From: Terrimicrobiaceae bacterium
Lineage (GTDB): Bacteria; Verrucomicrobiota; Verrucomicrobiia; Chthoniobacterales; Terrimicrobiaceae
Assembly: GCA_018402345.1 (NCBI GenBank)
Contig: JAGYIV010000008.1
Span: 434,001 to 498,000, forward strand
Direction of reading: 5' to 3'
DNA length: 64,000 bases
The stretch's first letter is position 1. Every line of letters starts with the position of its first letter. Under the pieces are notes generated by a model. That model was not told the DNA's origin and searched no databases. It saw nothing but the letters and a program-made list of their open reading frames with translations. The position numbers and the translations under genes were made by a program. Positions 50,829-60,510 of the stretch are shown here, in pieces.

Positions 50829-53800
50829 TCAGGCGATTCCCTCGGTCAGGCTGGGTTGTTTGCCGCCGACCTTGACGTCGAGGCCGAGGCCCTGCATTTC
50901 CTTGATCAGCACGTTGAAGGACTCGGGGGTGCCCGCTTCGAGCGAGTTGTCGCCCTTCACGATGCTTTCGTAGATGCGGGTGCGTCCGGCAACGTCGTCG
51001 GATTTGACGGTGAGGAGTTCCTGGAGCGTGTAGGCGGCACCATAGGCTTGAAGCGCCCAGACCTCCATCTCGCCGAAACGCTGGCCGCCGTATTGGGCTT
51101 TGCCGCCGAGCGGTTGCTGGGTGACGAGGCTGTAGGGTCCGACCGCGCGGGCATGGATCTTGTCGGCGACAAGGTGTCCGAGCTTGAGCATGTAGATGTA
51201 GCCAACCACGACCTGTTGGTCGAAGGGCTCGCCGGTGAGGCCGTCGTAAAGCGTGGCCTTGCCGTTCTCGTTGATCCAGGTGAAGCCCTCGACCTTCTTC
51301 GCTTCAGTGAGGTATTCGCGGATTTTCGACTCCGGAATGCCGTCGAACACCGGGGTGGCGACCTTGAATCCAAGGGCCTTGGCGGCGACTCCGAGGTGGG
51401 TTTCAAGAACTTGGCCGACGTTCATGCGGCTCGGCACGCCAAGCGGGTTGAGCACGATATCGACAGGTGTGCCGTCCGGGAGGAAGGGCATGTCCTCTTC
51501 GGGCACAATCTTGGCGACAACACCCTTGTTTCCGTGGCGGCCGGCCATCTTGTCGCCGACGCTGAGCTTGCGCTTGCTGGCGATGTAGACTTTGACCTGT
51601 TTGATGATGCCGGGATCGATGTCGTCTCCGCTCTCGATGCGACCGAGGTTTTGGTCGCGCTCGTTTTCGAGGTCGACAAACTTGTGCTCGAACTGGCCGA
51701 TGATCTCGTGGATTTTGTTGCGGATCGGGCTGGGATCGATCTCGACGTGATTATAGACGCCGGCGAGTTTGCGCAGGAGTTGCTTGGTGATTTTGCGGTT
51801 CGCGGGAATGATGATCTCGCCGGTCTGGGCGTTAACGACGTCCAGCGGGATTTTTTCGTTGAGAAGGATGTTCGACAAGGACGCGGTTAACTGCTCGTGC
51901 AGGTCGTCTTGGCGTTTCTTGAAATCCTCAAGAATCATCTTCTGCTGACGCTTGGATTCCGCAGGCGTCATCTTGGTGCGCTGGACTTCTTTCTTGGAAG
52001 AGACCTTCACATCCATCACGATGCCGTAAGTGCCCGAGGGCACGGTCAACGAGGTGTCCTTCACATCCGCCGCCTTCTCACCGAAGATGGCGCGCAGCAG
52101 GCGCTCCTCGGGGGCGAGTTCGGTCTCGCTCTTCGGCGTGATCTTGCCGACAAGAATATCGCCGGGCTTGACTTCCGCTCCGATGCGGATGACGCCGTCG
52201 GTTCCGAGATTCTGCAAGGCCTCCTCGCTGATGTTCGGGATATCCCGGGTGATTTCCTCGGGCCCGAGTTTTGTGTCGCGGGCGCCGATCTCGAATTCGT
52301 CGATGTGGATCGAGGTGTAGATGTCCTCCTTGACGACGCGTTTGGAAATGAGGATCGCGTCTTCGAAGTTGTAGCCGTTCCACGGCATGAAGGCGACGAG
52401 CACGTTGCGGCCGAGGGCGAGTTCGCCTTTTTCGGTGTTCGGACCGTCGGCAATGACGTCTCCGACTTTGATCGATTGGCCTTTTTTGACAATCGGCTTT
52501 TGATTGATGCAAGTGCTGGCGTTCGAGCGCATGAATTTGCGCAATTCGTAGACATGGACCCCGTTTTCGGGATCGTGCTTGATCTTTTTCTTGCCTTCCG
52601 GCAGCGATCCGTCCTTGGTCACCACGATGTGGGTGGCGCTCACGGAGGCGACCTTTCCGGCGGCCTCGGCGCAAATCACCGCCCGGGAATCGCGGGCGAC
52701 GCGGCCTTCGATGCCTGTTCCCACGAGCGGGGAATCGGAAACGAGAAGCGGCACGCCTTGGCGTTGCATGTTCGAGCCCATGAGAGCGCGGTTGGCGTCG
52801 TCGTGCTCGAGGAACGGGATCAGACCAGCGGCGACGGACACCAATTGCTTGGGAGACACGTCCATGTATTGAATGGCCGAAGGCTCGACTTCGAGGAAGT
52901 CGCCGCGGTAGCGGGCGGAAATCTTCTCGCCTGTGAGGTTGCCCTTCGCATCGGTCGGCGAATTCGCCTGCGCGATGTGGAAGTTCTCGTCGCGGTCGCC
53001 GCTAAGGTATTCCACCTCGTCGGTCACGCGGCCTTTGAGCACCTTGCGGTAGGGCGTTTCGATGAAGCCGAATTCATTGATGCGGGCAAACGTGCTGAGC
53101 GAACTGATGAGGCCGATGTTCGGACCTTCAGGCGTTTCGATCGGGCAGATACGGCCATAGTGCGAGGGGTGCACGTCGCGGACTTCGAATCCGGCGCGGT
53201 CGCGGCTCAGTCCGCCTGGCCCGAGGGCCGAAAGACGGCGCTTGTGCGTCAACTCGGACAGCGGGTTCGTTTGGTCCATGAACTGGCTGAGTTGGCTGCG
53301 ACCGAAGAAATCCCGGACCACGGCGCTCAGCGACTTGGGATTGATAAGCTTCTGCGGAGTGATCTGGTCGATGTTAACGTCGAACAAAGTCATGCGCTCG
53401 CGGACGAGGCGCTCGGTGCGCGCAAGACCCACGCGGCATTGGTTCGCAAGCAATTCGCCCACGGTCCTCACGCGGCGGCTACCAAGGTGGTCGATGTCAT
53501 CCGTCATGCCATCGCCCGCGCGGAGGCGGACCAGGTATTTCATGGCGGCGACAAAATCCTCGTTGGTCAGGGTGCGCCCGTTTTCGTCGATCTTGAGATC
53601 AAGTTTCTGGTTGATCTTGTGACGTCCGACGCGGCCAAGGTCGTAGCGCTTGGCGTCGAAGAAGAGCCGCTTGAGCATACTGCGGGCGTTCTGCACGGTG
53701 GGTGGATCGCCAGGGCGGATTTTGCGGTAGATGTCCTTGAGTGACTCCTCCTCGTCATGGGCGGGGTCTTTTTTCAAGGACTTGATGATTGTGTCGTCCT

Positions 53801-54623
53801 CTTTTGTATCGACGACCTTCACGGACTTGTGCCCAAGCGCGAGCAACTGGCGGACAATCGCGGTGGTCAGCGGCTCGAAGGCTCGGCCGACGGTGATTTC
53901 CCCGTCACGGATGTCAGCGATGAGCACTTTCGTGGCGATTTCCTCCTCGTCGAGCTTCTCGCTGAGTTTGAGGTCCTCGGTTTTGTAGAAAAGATTGATG
54001 ATGTCCTCGTCGCCCGGGAAGCCGAGGGTGCGAAGGAAGGTCGTGGCAAGGAATTTGCGGCGACGCTTGCGGCGGTCGAGGTAAACGTAAAGGAGGTCGC
54101 TCGTGTCGAACTGCACCTCAATCCAGGATCCACGGTCGGGAATGATGCGGAAGCCGTGAAGAAGTTTCCCGTTCGCATGGACGGAGGTCTCGAAGCAGAT
54201 GCCGGGAGACCGGTGCAACTGCGAAACAACAACGCGCTCGGCTCCGTTGATGACAAAGGTGCCCTGCGGGGTCATGAGCGGAAGTTCACCCATGTAAACC
54301 TTCTCTTCCTTCGTGCTGCGCTCGTCCTTGTAACGGAATGTCACGTAAAGCGGGGCGCTGTAGGTCTGTCCCTCGCGCTGGCACTCCAATGCGGACATTT
54401 TCGACTCGCCCAGTTCGTAATTTACGAAATCCAAGGACGATTTTTCCTCGAAACCGAAAATCGGGAAAAATTCGCGGAACACTGCTTGGAGACCGACGTC
54501 GCGCCGCTTCGACATTGGCACGTCTTTTTGAAAAAACTCGTTGTAAGAGTTGACTTGCAACTCGATGAGGTTTGGTGGCTCGATGGCCTCTTTCAGTTTT
54601 CCGAAGTGAATGCGTTCAGACAT
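50829..54623 (-). CDS. rpoB: RNA polymerase subunit beta
   Basis: 1264 residues. [20 protein letters not shown] includes the rifampicin-binding cluster and reads as a rifampicin-sensitive type, as D, H and R are in place (S at the usual S531 position: [16 protein letters not shown]). [17 protein letters not shown] and [15 protein letters not shown] are core motifs, and [19 protein letters not shown] is the C-terminal signature. It is separated from rplL by 259 bp containing a stable hairpin. Confidence 0.98.
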   Translation of the reverse strand: MSERIHFGKLKEAIEPPNLIELQVNSYNEFFQKDVPMSKRRDVGLQAVFREFFPIFGFEEKSSLDFVNYELGESKMSALECQREGQTYSAPLYVTFRYKDERSTKEEKVYMGELPLMTPQGTFVINGAERVVVSQLHRSPGICFETSVHANGKLLHGFRIIPDRGSWIEVQFDTSDLLYVYLDRRKRRRKFLATTFLRTLGFPGDEDIINLFYKTEDLKLSEKLDEEEIATKVLIADIRDGEITVGRAFEPLTTAIVRQLLALGHKSVKVVDTKEDDTIIKSLKKDPAHDEEESLKDIYRKIRPGDPPTVQNARSMLKRLFFDAKRYDLGRVGRHKINQKLDLKIDENGRTLTNEDFVAAMKYLVRLRAGDGMTDDIDHLGSRRVRTVGELLANQCRVGLARTERLVRERMTLFDVNIDQITPQKLINPKSLSAVVRDFFGRSQLSQFMDQTNPLSELTHKRRLSALGPGGLSRDRAGFEVRDVHPSHYGRICPIETPEGPNIGLISSLSTFARINEFGFIETPYRKVLKGRVTDEVEYLSGDRDENFHIAQANSPTDAKGNLTGEKISARYRGDFLEVEPSAIQYMDVSPKQLVSVAAGLIPFLEHDDANRALMGSNMQRQGVPLLVSDSPLVGTGIEGRVARDSRAVICAEAAGKVASVSATHIVVTKDGSLPEGKKKIKHDPENGVHVYELRKFMRSNASTCINQKPIVKKGQSIKVGDVIADGPNTEKGELALGRNVLVAFMPWNGYNFEDAILISKRVVKEDIYTSIHIDEFEIGARDTKLGPEEITRDIPNISEEALQNLGTDGVIRIGAEVKPGDILVGKITPKSETELAPEERLLRAIFGEKAADVKDTSLTVPSGTYGIVMDVKVSSKKEVQRTKMTPAESKRQQKMILEDFKKRQDDLHEQLTASLSNILLNEKIPLDVVNAQTGEIIIPANRKITKQLLRKLAGVYNHVEIDPSPIRNKIHEIIGQFEHKFVDLENERDQNLGRIESGDDIDPGIIKQVKVYIASKRKLSVGDKMAGRHGNKGVVAKIVPEEDMPFLPDGTPVDIVLNPLGVPSRMNVGQVLETHLGVAAKALGFKVATPVFDGIPESKIREYLTEAKKVEGFTWINENGKATLYDGLTGEPFDQQVVVGYIYMLKLGHLVADKIHARAVGPYSLVTQQPLGGKAQYGGQRFGEMEVWALQAYGAAYTLQELLTVKSDDVAGRTRIYESIVKGDNSLEAGTPESFNVLIKEMQGLGLDVKVGGKQPSLTEGIA

Positions 54624-54833
54624 GGTTGTGTGCGATGCCGCGGGTTGGGTTTGCCGACTCTGCGTCGGCTATAAGAGTCCGCCATTTGACGGAAACAAAA
54701 ACGTCCGAACCAAAAAAGTCGGCTGATTCAAGCCGGTTTTCCGGTGACGGATGATTGAAACTTCTATGTTGGAGAAGGAGCAGATGTGAGTGGGATACTG
54801 GGAAATCGGACGGGAGACTGTAGGGGGACAAAC

Positions 54834-54864
54834 GGAGGGATCAAGAAGTTTTTTTGATCCCTCC
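54834..54864 (-). promoter_or_regulatory. Stable hairpin between rplL and rpoB
   Basis: GGAGGGATCAA / TTGATCCCTCC is a perfect 11-bp stem with a 9-base A/T-rich loop, about 20 bp past rplL. It has no following T-tract on the minus strand, so it is more likely an attenuator or RNA-processing site that sets the ratio of L7/L12 to beta than a full terminator. In E. coli this same interval carries an attenuator and an RNase III site. Confidence 0.6.
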
Positions 54865-54882
54865 GCTGTCTTGAAATCGAAA

Positions 54883-55266
54883 TTATTTGATTTCGACCTT
54901 GGCGCCGGCGGCTTCGATCTTCTTCTTGATCTCTTCCGCTTCCTCCTTGGTAACACCCTCTTTGAGTGCCTTTGGAGCGCCCTCGACAAGGGCCTTGGCT
55001 TCGGCGAGTCCGAGGCCTGCGACGGCGGCACGGACTTCTTTGATGACGGCGATCTTGTTCCCGCCGGCTTCGGCGAGGATCACGTCGAAAGATGTTTTCT
55101 CCTCGACGGGAGCGGCGGCGGCGCCTCCGGCACCGGCTGCTGCAGCTACGGCCACGGGAGCCGCGGCGCTAACGCCCCACTTTTCTTCGAGTTGTTTAAC
55201 GAGGTCGGCGATTTCCAGGACGGTGAGTCCGCTGAGTTGATCGACGAGTGCTGATGTATCTGCCAT
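54883..55266 (-). CDS. rplL: Large ribosomal subunit protein bL12 (L7/L12)
   Basis: 127 residues: N-terminal dimerisation helix region ([20 protein letters not shown]), an Ala/Val-rich hinge ([14 protein letters not shown]), and the C-terminal factor-binding domain with [20 protein letters not shown] and the end GAKVEIK. Forms the stalk with L10. It follows rplJ after 141 bp. Confidence 0.97.
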   Translation of the reverse strand: MADTSALVDQLSGLTVLEIADLVKQLEEKWGVSAAAPVAVAAAAGAGGAAAAPVEEKTSFDVILAEAGGNKIAVIKEVRAAVAGLGLAEAKALVEGAPKALKEGVTKEEAEEIKKKIEAAGAKVEIK

Positions 55267-55407
55267 ATGGTGTGTGTGTTTTGGTATCGTCGCACCCCGA
55301 GGCTTCGGGACATTTGAGTCAGGCAGCCGCCAGACCGACGAGGAACCGGTTTGTGTTTCTTGTTGTTCGTCCCGCGACAGACCGCCGCGGGAACGAAAGT
55401 GGTGGTC

Positions 55408-55929
55408 TTAGTTCGATCCTCCGAGGGCTTCGCCTTTGGCTTTGAGCACGCGGGCAAGGCTGGCGCCAGGCTCGTTGAGGATTCTGACAAACTGACTGGC
55501 GGGCGTCTGAAGCAAGCCGAGCAACTTGGCACGAAGCACGTCCTTGCTCGGAAGCTCGGCCAACTCCTCGACCTGCGAGGCGCTCAGGGCGGCATTGTCA
55601 AGGACACCGGCCCGAACGGCGGGCATCTTGAACTCTGCGGCGAAGGATTTGATGATCTTCGCGGCGGCGCAGATGTCCTCTTCGCCGGTGACCATGGCGG
55701 TCTGACCGGCCATGGACTGCTCGAGCTCGGGAAGATTTAGCTCCTTGGCGGCAATGCGCAGGAAGGTGTTTCGAACCACGCTCATGCGGGCACCGGCATC
55801 GGAGAGGCGGGTGCGCAGCGTTTCGAAATGGGGCACTTTCATGCCAGAGAAATCAACGATGAGAAGGTAGGGCGAGGCCTGCAACTTCTCCCGGATGTCG
55901 GAAACAATAAGGGTTTTCTCGGGTCTCAT
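55408..55929 (-). CDS. rplJ: Large ribosomal subunit protein uL10
   Basis: 173 residues: MRPEKTLIVSDIREKLQASP, then VDFSGMKVPHFETLRTRL and ARMSVVRNTFLRIA, the rRNA-binding domain, followed by the C-terminal helix that carries L7/L12. It lies 12 bp downstream of rplA in the ribosomal block. Confidence 0.95.
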   Translation of the reverse strand: MRPEKTLIVSDIREKLQASPYLLIVDFSGMKVPHFETLRTRLSDAGARMSVVRNTFLRIAAKELNLPELEQSMAGQTAMVTGEEDICAAAKIIKSFAAEFKMPAVRAGVLDNAALSASQVEELAELPSKDVLRAKLLGLLQTPASQFVRILNEPGASLARVLKAKGEALGGSN

Positions 55930-55941
55930 GGAATGAAAGTC

Positions 55942-56643
55942 TTAATTTTTAAGGTAGGGTGACGGATCGACTGCCAAGCCTGGCGACATCGAGGCGCTTA
56001 GAGTAATGGCCTCGACAAATGCTCCCTTGGCGGTGGCTGGTCGGGACTTGACAACGGCATCGATGACCGCTGTGCCGTTTTCCAAAAGCGCGTCTTCGGC
56101 GAAGGAAAACTTGCCGACCGGAACAGCGACGTTGCCGTTTTTGTCGAGCTTGAATTCCACCCGGCCCGCCTTGACCTCTTTCACCGCATTGGCGGTGTCG
56201 TCGGTCACTGTTCCAGTCTTGGGATTCGGCATCAGGCCGCGGGGTCCAAGAACACGACCGAGCTTGCGAACCTCGGCCATCGCGGCCGGCGTGGCGATCG
56301 CCACGTCGAACTCGGAGAATCCACCGGTGACTTTTTTGATCAAATCTTCAAAACCTACATACTCCGCACCGGCCTCCTTGGCGGCCTCGGCAGCCTGACC
56401 ACTGGCGAAGACAAGCACACGCACGTTTTTACCGCTTCCGTTCGGAAGGGGGCATGTGCCGCGAACCATCTGGTCGCTTTGCTTGGGATCGACGCCGAGT
56501 TTGAAGGACAACGTGACCGTCTGGTCGAACTTCACCGGCGGAAGGGTTTTCAGGACTTGGATGGCGCCGGTAAGCGGATACTTCTTGCTGGCATCAATCT
56601 TGCCGGCGGCCTCGCGGTAGCGTTTGCTGCGTTTTTTTTGCAT
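55942..56643 (-). CDS. rplA: Large ribosomal subunit protein uL1
   Basis: 233 residues starting MQKKRSKRYREAAGKIDASK. KFDQTVTLSFKLGVDPKQSD, VRGTCPLPNGSGKNVRVLVF and LGRVLGPRGLMPNPKTGTVT are uL1 signatures. The upstream in-frame extension is rejected because the predicted promoter lies inside it. It is the first gene of the block; rplK, usually directly upstream, is not present here. L1 normally represses its own operon. Confidence 0.97.
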   Translation of the reverse strand: MQKKRSKRYREAAGKIDASKKYPLTGAIQVLKTLPPVKFDQTVTLSFKLGVDPKQSDQMVRGTCPLPNGSGKNVRVLVFASGQAAEAAKEAGAEYVGFEDLIKKVTGGFSEFDVAIATPAAMAEVRKLGRVLGPRGLMPNPKTGTVTDDTANAVKEVKAGRVEFKLDKNGNVAVPVGKFSFAEDALLENGTAVIDAVVKSRPATAKGAFVEAITLSASMSPGLAVDPSPYLKN

Positions 56644-56713
56644 GGTTGGTTGGCAGTTCGAACGACTCCGGAGAGTCTCCTGCAGTGGTTGTTTCCCGTA
56701 ATCGGGAGGCGTG

Positions 56714-56741
56714 AAGCTATAGGGTCGCGCCTCGCTGTCAA
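56714..56741 (-). promoter_or_regulatory. Predicted rplA promoter
   Basis: Minus strand TTGACA (56741-56736), 16-bp spacer, TAGCTT (56719-56714). Expected start near 56707, giving a leader of about 64 nt before rplA. It heads the rplA-rplJ-rplL-rpoBC block. The -10 keeps only the TAnnnT core. Confidence 0.5.
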
Positions 56742-56760
56742 CCAAAAATCCAAAAAAAAA

Positions 56761-56788
56761 TTGACTCGTCCGGTAGCACCGATAATGT
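56761..56788 (+). promoter_or_regulatory. Predicted rpoZ promoter
   Basis: TTGACT (56761-56766), 16-bp spacer, TAATGT (56783-56788). Expected start near 56795, about 27 nt before the rpoZ ATG. It is back-to-back with the rplA promoter, with only about 20 bp between the two -35 elements. Confidence 0.45.
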
Positions 56789-56821
56789 CTCCACCCCGCT
56801 CAACCCAGCGGACGATTTTTC

Positions 56822-57034
56822 ATGAAAGCCAAATATATCGAAGAAGCCCTGAAGGTGATCCCGGAACCACAAATTCTTGTCAACGCGGTTTCCCGCAGGG
56901 TCCGCCAGTTGAACTCCGGAAGTCGCCCGATGATTGAAGCGGAGATTGGCGCGGGATTCGCAGACATCGCGCTTCAGGAGATCGCCAGCGGCAAAATCGG
57001 CGTTGTCCGGCATTCCGAGGCGGAAGCCGCCTGA
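56822..57034 (+). CDS. rpoZ: RNA polymerase subunit omega
   Basis: 70 residues. QILVNAVSRRVRQLNSGSRP is the omega core pattern (x-x-x-V-x-x-R-x-R-Q-L-x-x-G), followed by IEAEIGAGFADIALQEI, the second conserved helix region. It assists assembly of the beta' subunit. It sits divergent from the ribosomal/rpoBC block and 33 bp upstream of smpB. Confidence 0.85.
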   Translation: MKAKYIEEALKVIPEPQILVNAVSRRVRQLNSGSRPMIEAEIGAGFADIALQEIASGKIGVVRHSEAEAA

Positions 57035-57067
57035 TCCCAACCACCGCGCGGCCGAGGCCGCTGCCCC

Positions 57068-57529
57068 ATGTCCGCGGAAATCACGACAAACCGGAAGGCA
57101 TTCCGAGACTACCATATCCTCGAGCGCCTCGAGGCGGGAATCGAACTCAAGGGCACCGAGGTCAAATCGATTCGCGCTGGACTTGTCTCCCTCCAGGGCG
57201 CCTTCGCCAAAATCCACAACGGCGAAATCCATCTTCACGACGCCGCGATTCAGCCTTATGAGCGGGCAAGCCACGAGCAGCACGAGATCAAGCGCCCCCG
57301 CCGCCTGCTCCTCCACCGCGCGGAGATCGACCGCCTGACAGGCGCGGTCGAGCGCGAGGGCCTTACCATCCCCGCGCTGCGAATGTATTGGAAAAAAGGC
57401 CATGTCAAAGTCGAGGTGGGACTCGGCAAGGGCAAGCACGCCGGCGACAAGCGCCAGGACCTCAAGACCCGCGTTGAAAAACGCGAGGCGGAGCGCGCCG
57501 TCTCGGCATTCAACCGCAGCCGGGGCTGA
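57068..57529 (+). CDS. smpB: SsrA-binding protein
   Basis: Partner of tmRNA in rescue of stalled ribosomes. 153 residues: NRKAFRDYHILERLEAGIEL, GTEVKSIRAGLVSL and KVEVGLGKGKHAGDKRQDLK. The C-terminal tail is basic and probably inserts in the mRNA channel. It is the second gene after rpoZ; its 3' end overlaps the convergent methyltransferase gene by 20 bp. Confidence 0.96.
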   Translation: MSAEITTNRKAFRDYHILERLEAGIELKGTEVKSIRAGLVSLQGAFAKIHNGEIHLHDAAIQPYERASHEQHEIKRPRRLLLHRAEIDRLTGAVEREGLTIPALRMYWKKGHVKVEVGLGKGKHAGDKRQDLKTRVEKREAERAVSAFNRSRG

Positions 57530-58664
57530 GCAGGGCGTCGTCTGCCTCGTCGAGCAAATAAGCAGCTTCGCGGGCAAATTGAAATCCACTCAATACGGGA
57601 CCGGTTGCCACACCTTTCGCAAGCAGGAGCGCCTTGAATTGCGCACCCATTGTTTCGGGATGCATCAATGTCTTGAGCGAACGCAGGAGTTTCGCGCTCT
57701 CCACATCAGGAGGTCTTCCGTCCAGGTCGCGAAGAAGGCCGGCGGATGCCCCGACTAAAAAGTGGTGCTGGTCGGTGAAGCCGCGCACCTCGAATCCCGC
57801 ACCCGCAGCGGCTCGCGCAAGACCCGAGAAATCGACATGGGCAGTGATGTCCTTTGTTCCCGGAGCCTCGAGCGGCTTAGCATCCCTCCGGTGCTGCGAG
57901 TAGCACGCAAACGTTCCCTCCACGCGGTGCGGGGCGAGCAGTTCGCGCCGGCTCATCCCGTAGTCCACGGCAAGCAGGAATCCACTTGCCATCTTTTCCG
58001 AGATTCCCCGAAGAAGCGCCTTCTGAGCGGGCCTCACCTCGGCCAGAAACCCGTCGGGCCTCGCGGGGAGGAGCTCCGCGCCAAGCACCTCCTCGCCGGG
58101 CTCGAACTCGAACCCCCCTTCCGACTCGACGACATGAAGCGCGCGCCATTGGCCTCCTGCGCTTCGCAAAATCTCGAACGGCAGCGCGTCGAACAATTCG
58201 TTCGAGAAATGCACACCGCGAAACTCCCGAAGAAGCGCCGGTGATTCGACCCACTCCACAGGTCTCCCATCGAGCGCCACAGCCTGCCTGTCGCGCAACA
58301 CCCCGAGCGGCTCGAGAACCACCGCAGCACATCCCTCGAGCGCCGTGCCATCCAACGCCGCCAGCACATCAGCAAGCAACCTCCCGTCGTTTGCCCCCTG
58401 CTCGACGATGGTGAAGTCCCGCGGTCCACCGAGCAGTTCGTGCATTTCCAGAAACTGCCCCGCGAGCAACCTCCCGAAGAGCGGCCCAGCACTCACACTG
58501 GTGAAAAAATCACCACTCCTCCCCACACGCTCCACGCCGTCGGCGTAATAGCCGCCAGGCTCGTTATAGAGGGCGATCTCCATGAAGCGCGAAAAGGGCA
58601 TTGGCCCGCAGCGCTTGATTTCATCGGATATGACCGCGCTAAGGCTTGGTGACTTCGCGGACAT
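57510..58664 (-). CDS. MidA/NDUFAF7-like SAM-dependent methyltransferase
   Basis: 384 residues from ATG 58664 (MSAKSPSLSAVISDEIKRCG). MPFSRFMEIALYNEPGGYY, GDFFTSVSAGPLFGRLLAGQ and FTIVEQGANDGRLLADVLAAL (SAM-binding) are the COG1565 hallmarks, with SNELFDALPFEIL and VDYGMSRRELL further on. In mitochondria NDUFAF7 methylates a complex I subunit; the bacterial substrate is unknown. It overlaps the upstream unknown membrane-protein gene by 26 bp and converges with smpB. Confidence 0.88.
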   Translation of the reverse strand: MSAKSPSLSAVISDEIKRCGPMPFSRFMEIALYNEPGGYYADGVERVGRSGDFFTSVSAGPLFGRLLAGQFLEMHELLGGPRDFTIVEQGANDGRLLADVLAALDGTALEGCAAVVLEPLGVLRDRQAVALDGRPVEWVESPALLREFRGVHFSNELFDALPFEILRSAGGQWRALHVVESEGGFEFEPGEEVLGAELLPARPDGFLAEVRPAQKALLRGISEKMASGFLLAVDYGMSRRELLAPHRVEGTFACYSQHRRDAKPLEAPGTKDITAHVDFSGLARAAAGAGFEVRGFTDQHHFLVGASAGLLRDLDGRPPDVESAKLLRSLKTLMHPETMGAQFKALLLAKGVATGPVLSGFQFAREAAYLLDEADDALLSPGCG

Positions 58665-60129
58665 ACACGTTGATCTGCCCGCCGGTGCTTTCGCGAATAT
58701 CCATGACCTGAAACGGGCGGCGCGCATCGCGTGTGACGGAGGCGCCATCAGGCGGAGCGCTCATGCCATTAGGGTATTGCACGATGATTCGAATCTTGTC
58801 GGTGCGGGTGCCGAAGCCGCGCCGCGGCGCGCGCAACACCGCACGGTCGCCACCCGAAGCAGTGACACTAAACTCGCCCTGCAGATAAATCCTCTCGCCG
58901 GCGGTCCCTTTTTTCGCAATGGCGGGAAGATCCGCCGCGCTCAGCAATCTTCCCCGGGGCATTCTACCAGGCTGGTAAACCTGCCAGTTTCCGGAACTCG
59001 CGGCGGCGATGGCCTTGGGAGCCTGTTCCTCAACGGGGGTCGGCTCGAGCATAGGCGTGGGCGACACCTCGGGGGTCGGCTGTGGAGTCGCGGCCACCAG
59101 GGGCTCAACAGGAATCGCCGCGCGCACCTCCATCTCGACGGAAGCGGGCGTCGCCGCAGCGACCAACTCGACTGGCGTGGCGGCGGGCACGGGTGCCGCA
59201 TCGGCCTGCGACGGTTCGACGGCGATGGGTTTCTCGACCCTCATCAGCCGCTGCGGCGCGTAAACGGTGTCCACCGGCTTGGCACCTTGTGCCTTGTTTT
59301 TTGCAAGAAGCGCCCTCTGGCGATAGTGCTCGTGCTTGGCATCCGCCTCGCGTGTGCGCGCGGCATCGACCACGGGCAGACCCGCTCCGACATTCAATTC
59401 CTGCGGAGGCTCGAGGCTGAACGTCCCGTCGGCCGCCGCCGATTCATAGCTTGGATAGAGGATGGAGACGGTCGTGAGCTTCACTCGCCCATCGTGCAGA
59501 CGCTCCACATTCACCACCGCTGCAAGCTCGTTCTCCCGCTTCAAATCAAGGTCCAAACCGGTCAACAAGGTGCGGTGCAGCGAAGGCACCACCCGCTTGT
59601 CGGCGCAAAACACCTGCTCGATGAGAAGATCTGGATTTTCCTTCGATTGGGCGATCGCCACCACGCCGGAAGGGAAAAAATCGCCTCCGGTCAACTCGAA
59701 GGAGTCGAGGATGGTGAATGTCCCGAGCACATAGGGCACCAAGCCATCGGCAGGCTTGTAGTTCCTAATGTAATTCCTGATCAGCGTTTCGTTCGTCCGC
59801 GCCAGTTGACGGGGCTTCAGCGCACCGTAGCGTTCCAGCAACTCGGGCGCCCGCAGGAATTCCCCCCGCGGAGCCGCCGTCAATTCAAACCTCCGCGGCG
59901 GTTCGATCTTTTTCAGGCGGCTCAGGACTTGGTGGCTGAGCGGCTTCTCGGGATGCCCGAAAATGTAAAAACTCCCGATCCAACACGCCACGGCAATGCC
60001 GATAAAGACCAGAATGATCACCGTCCACCCGAACAGACCTCCATCGTCCTTTGTGGACCGCCCGGATGGCGGGGCATCGGGGTCCTTGAACCAACCACGT
60101 CGATTTTTATCTCCGAACTCGGCTGACAT
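58639..60129 (-). CDS. Large membrane-anchored hypothetical protein
   Basis: 496 residues starting MSAEFGDKNRRGWFKDPDAP. One membrane helix (VIILVFIGIAVACWIGSFYI) near residues 37-56, then a folded region (residues about 90-230) ending VSILYPSYES, a long Ala/Pro/Glu/Val-rich segment (about 290-390), and a final folded domain with NWQVYQPGRMPRGR and INVYVREVTKP. No known family. It is encoded between the A-type Fe-S carrier and the methyltransferase, on the same strand, with 6-bp and -26-bp spacings. Confidence 0.8.
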   Translation of the reverse strand: MSAEFGDKNRRGWFKDPDAPPSGRSTKDDGGLFGWTVIILVFIGIAVACWIGSFYIFGHPEKPLSHQVLSRLKKIEPPRRFELTAAPRGEFLRAPELLERYGALKPRQLARTNETLIRNYIRNYKPADGLVPYVLGTFTILDSFELTGGDFFPSGVVAIAQSKENPDLLIEQVFCADKRVVPSLHRTLLTGLDLDLKRENELAAVVNVERLHDGRVKLTTVSILYPSYESAAADGTFSLEPPQELNVGAGLPVVDAARTREADAKHEHYRQRALLAKNKAQGAKPVDTVYAPQRLMRVEKPIAVEPSQADAAPVPAATPVELVAAATPASVEMEVRAAIPVEPLVAATPQPTPEVSPTPMLEPTPVEEQAPKAIAAASSGNWQVYQPGRMPRGRLLSAADLPAIAKKGTAGERIYLQGEFSVTASGGDRAVLRAPRRGFGTRTDKIRIIVQYPNGMSAPPDGASVTRDARRPFQVMDIRESTGGQINVYVREVTKP

Positions 60130-60135
60130 GGGGAC

Positions 60136-60471
60136 TCAGTGCGCCGTTTCCCCCGTCGGCTCGAATGATGTGCCGCACCCGCAGGACCGCGAGGCAAGCG
60201 GATTGCGAATGCGAAACCCGGCGCCGGAGAGGCCGTCCTCGTGATCCAGCACAGATCCCTTCAGAAAGTCGCCGCTCACGGCATCGATGAACACCCGCGC
60301 TCCGAGATGCTCGACCATAGTGTCGCCATCGAGTTGTGTGCCGATTTCCATGGTGTATTGCAGGCCGGCGCATCCGCCCTTCTCGACACTCAAACGCAGG
60401 CCGTCGCCCGACCCCTTGGAGGCGATTAGGTCGATCAATGCCTTGGAGGCAGCGTCAGTGAGCGTGATCAC
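60136..60471 (-). CDS. A-type iron-sulfur cluster carrier (ErpA/IscA/SufA-like)
   Basis: 111 residues from a GTG at 60471 (VITLTDAASKALIDLI). GGCAGLQYTM carries the first Cys, and CGCGTSFEP the second and third, the three-Cys pattern of A-type carriers. The exact member cannot be told. A start further upstream would overlap the divergent mutL gene, so the GTG is preferred. It precedes the unknown membrane protein gene by 6 bp. Confidence 0.9.
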   Translation of the reverse strand: MITLTDAASKALIDLIASKGSGDGLRLSVEKGGCAGLQYTMEIGTQLDGDTMVEHLGARVFIDAVSGDFLKGSVLDHEDGLSGAGFRIRNPLASRSCGCGTSFEPTGETAH

Positions 60472-60510
60472 GCTCTTTTCATAGGAACGAATCCGTGCAA
60501 AGTCAAACGC

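Noticed and set aside
51897-53744. Long open frame of 615 codons on the plus strand opposite rpoB
   Set aside because: Antisense shadow of rpoB with no domain and no ribosome-binding site.
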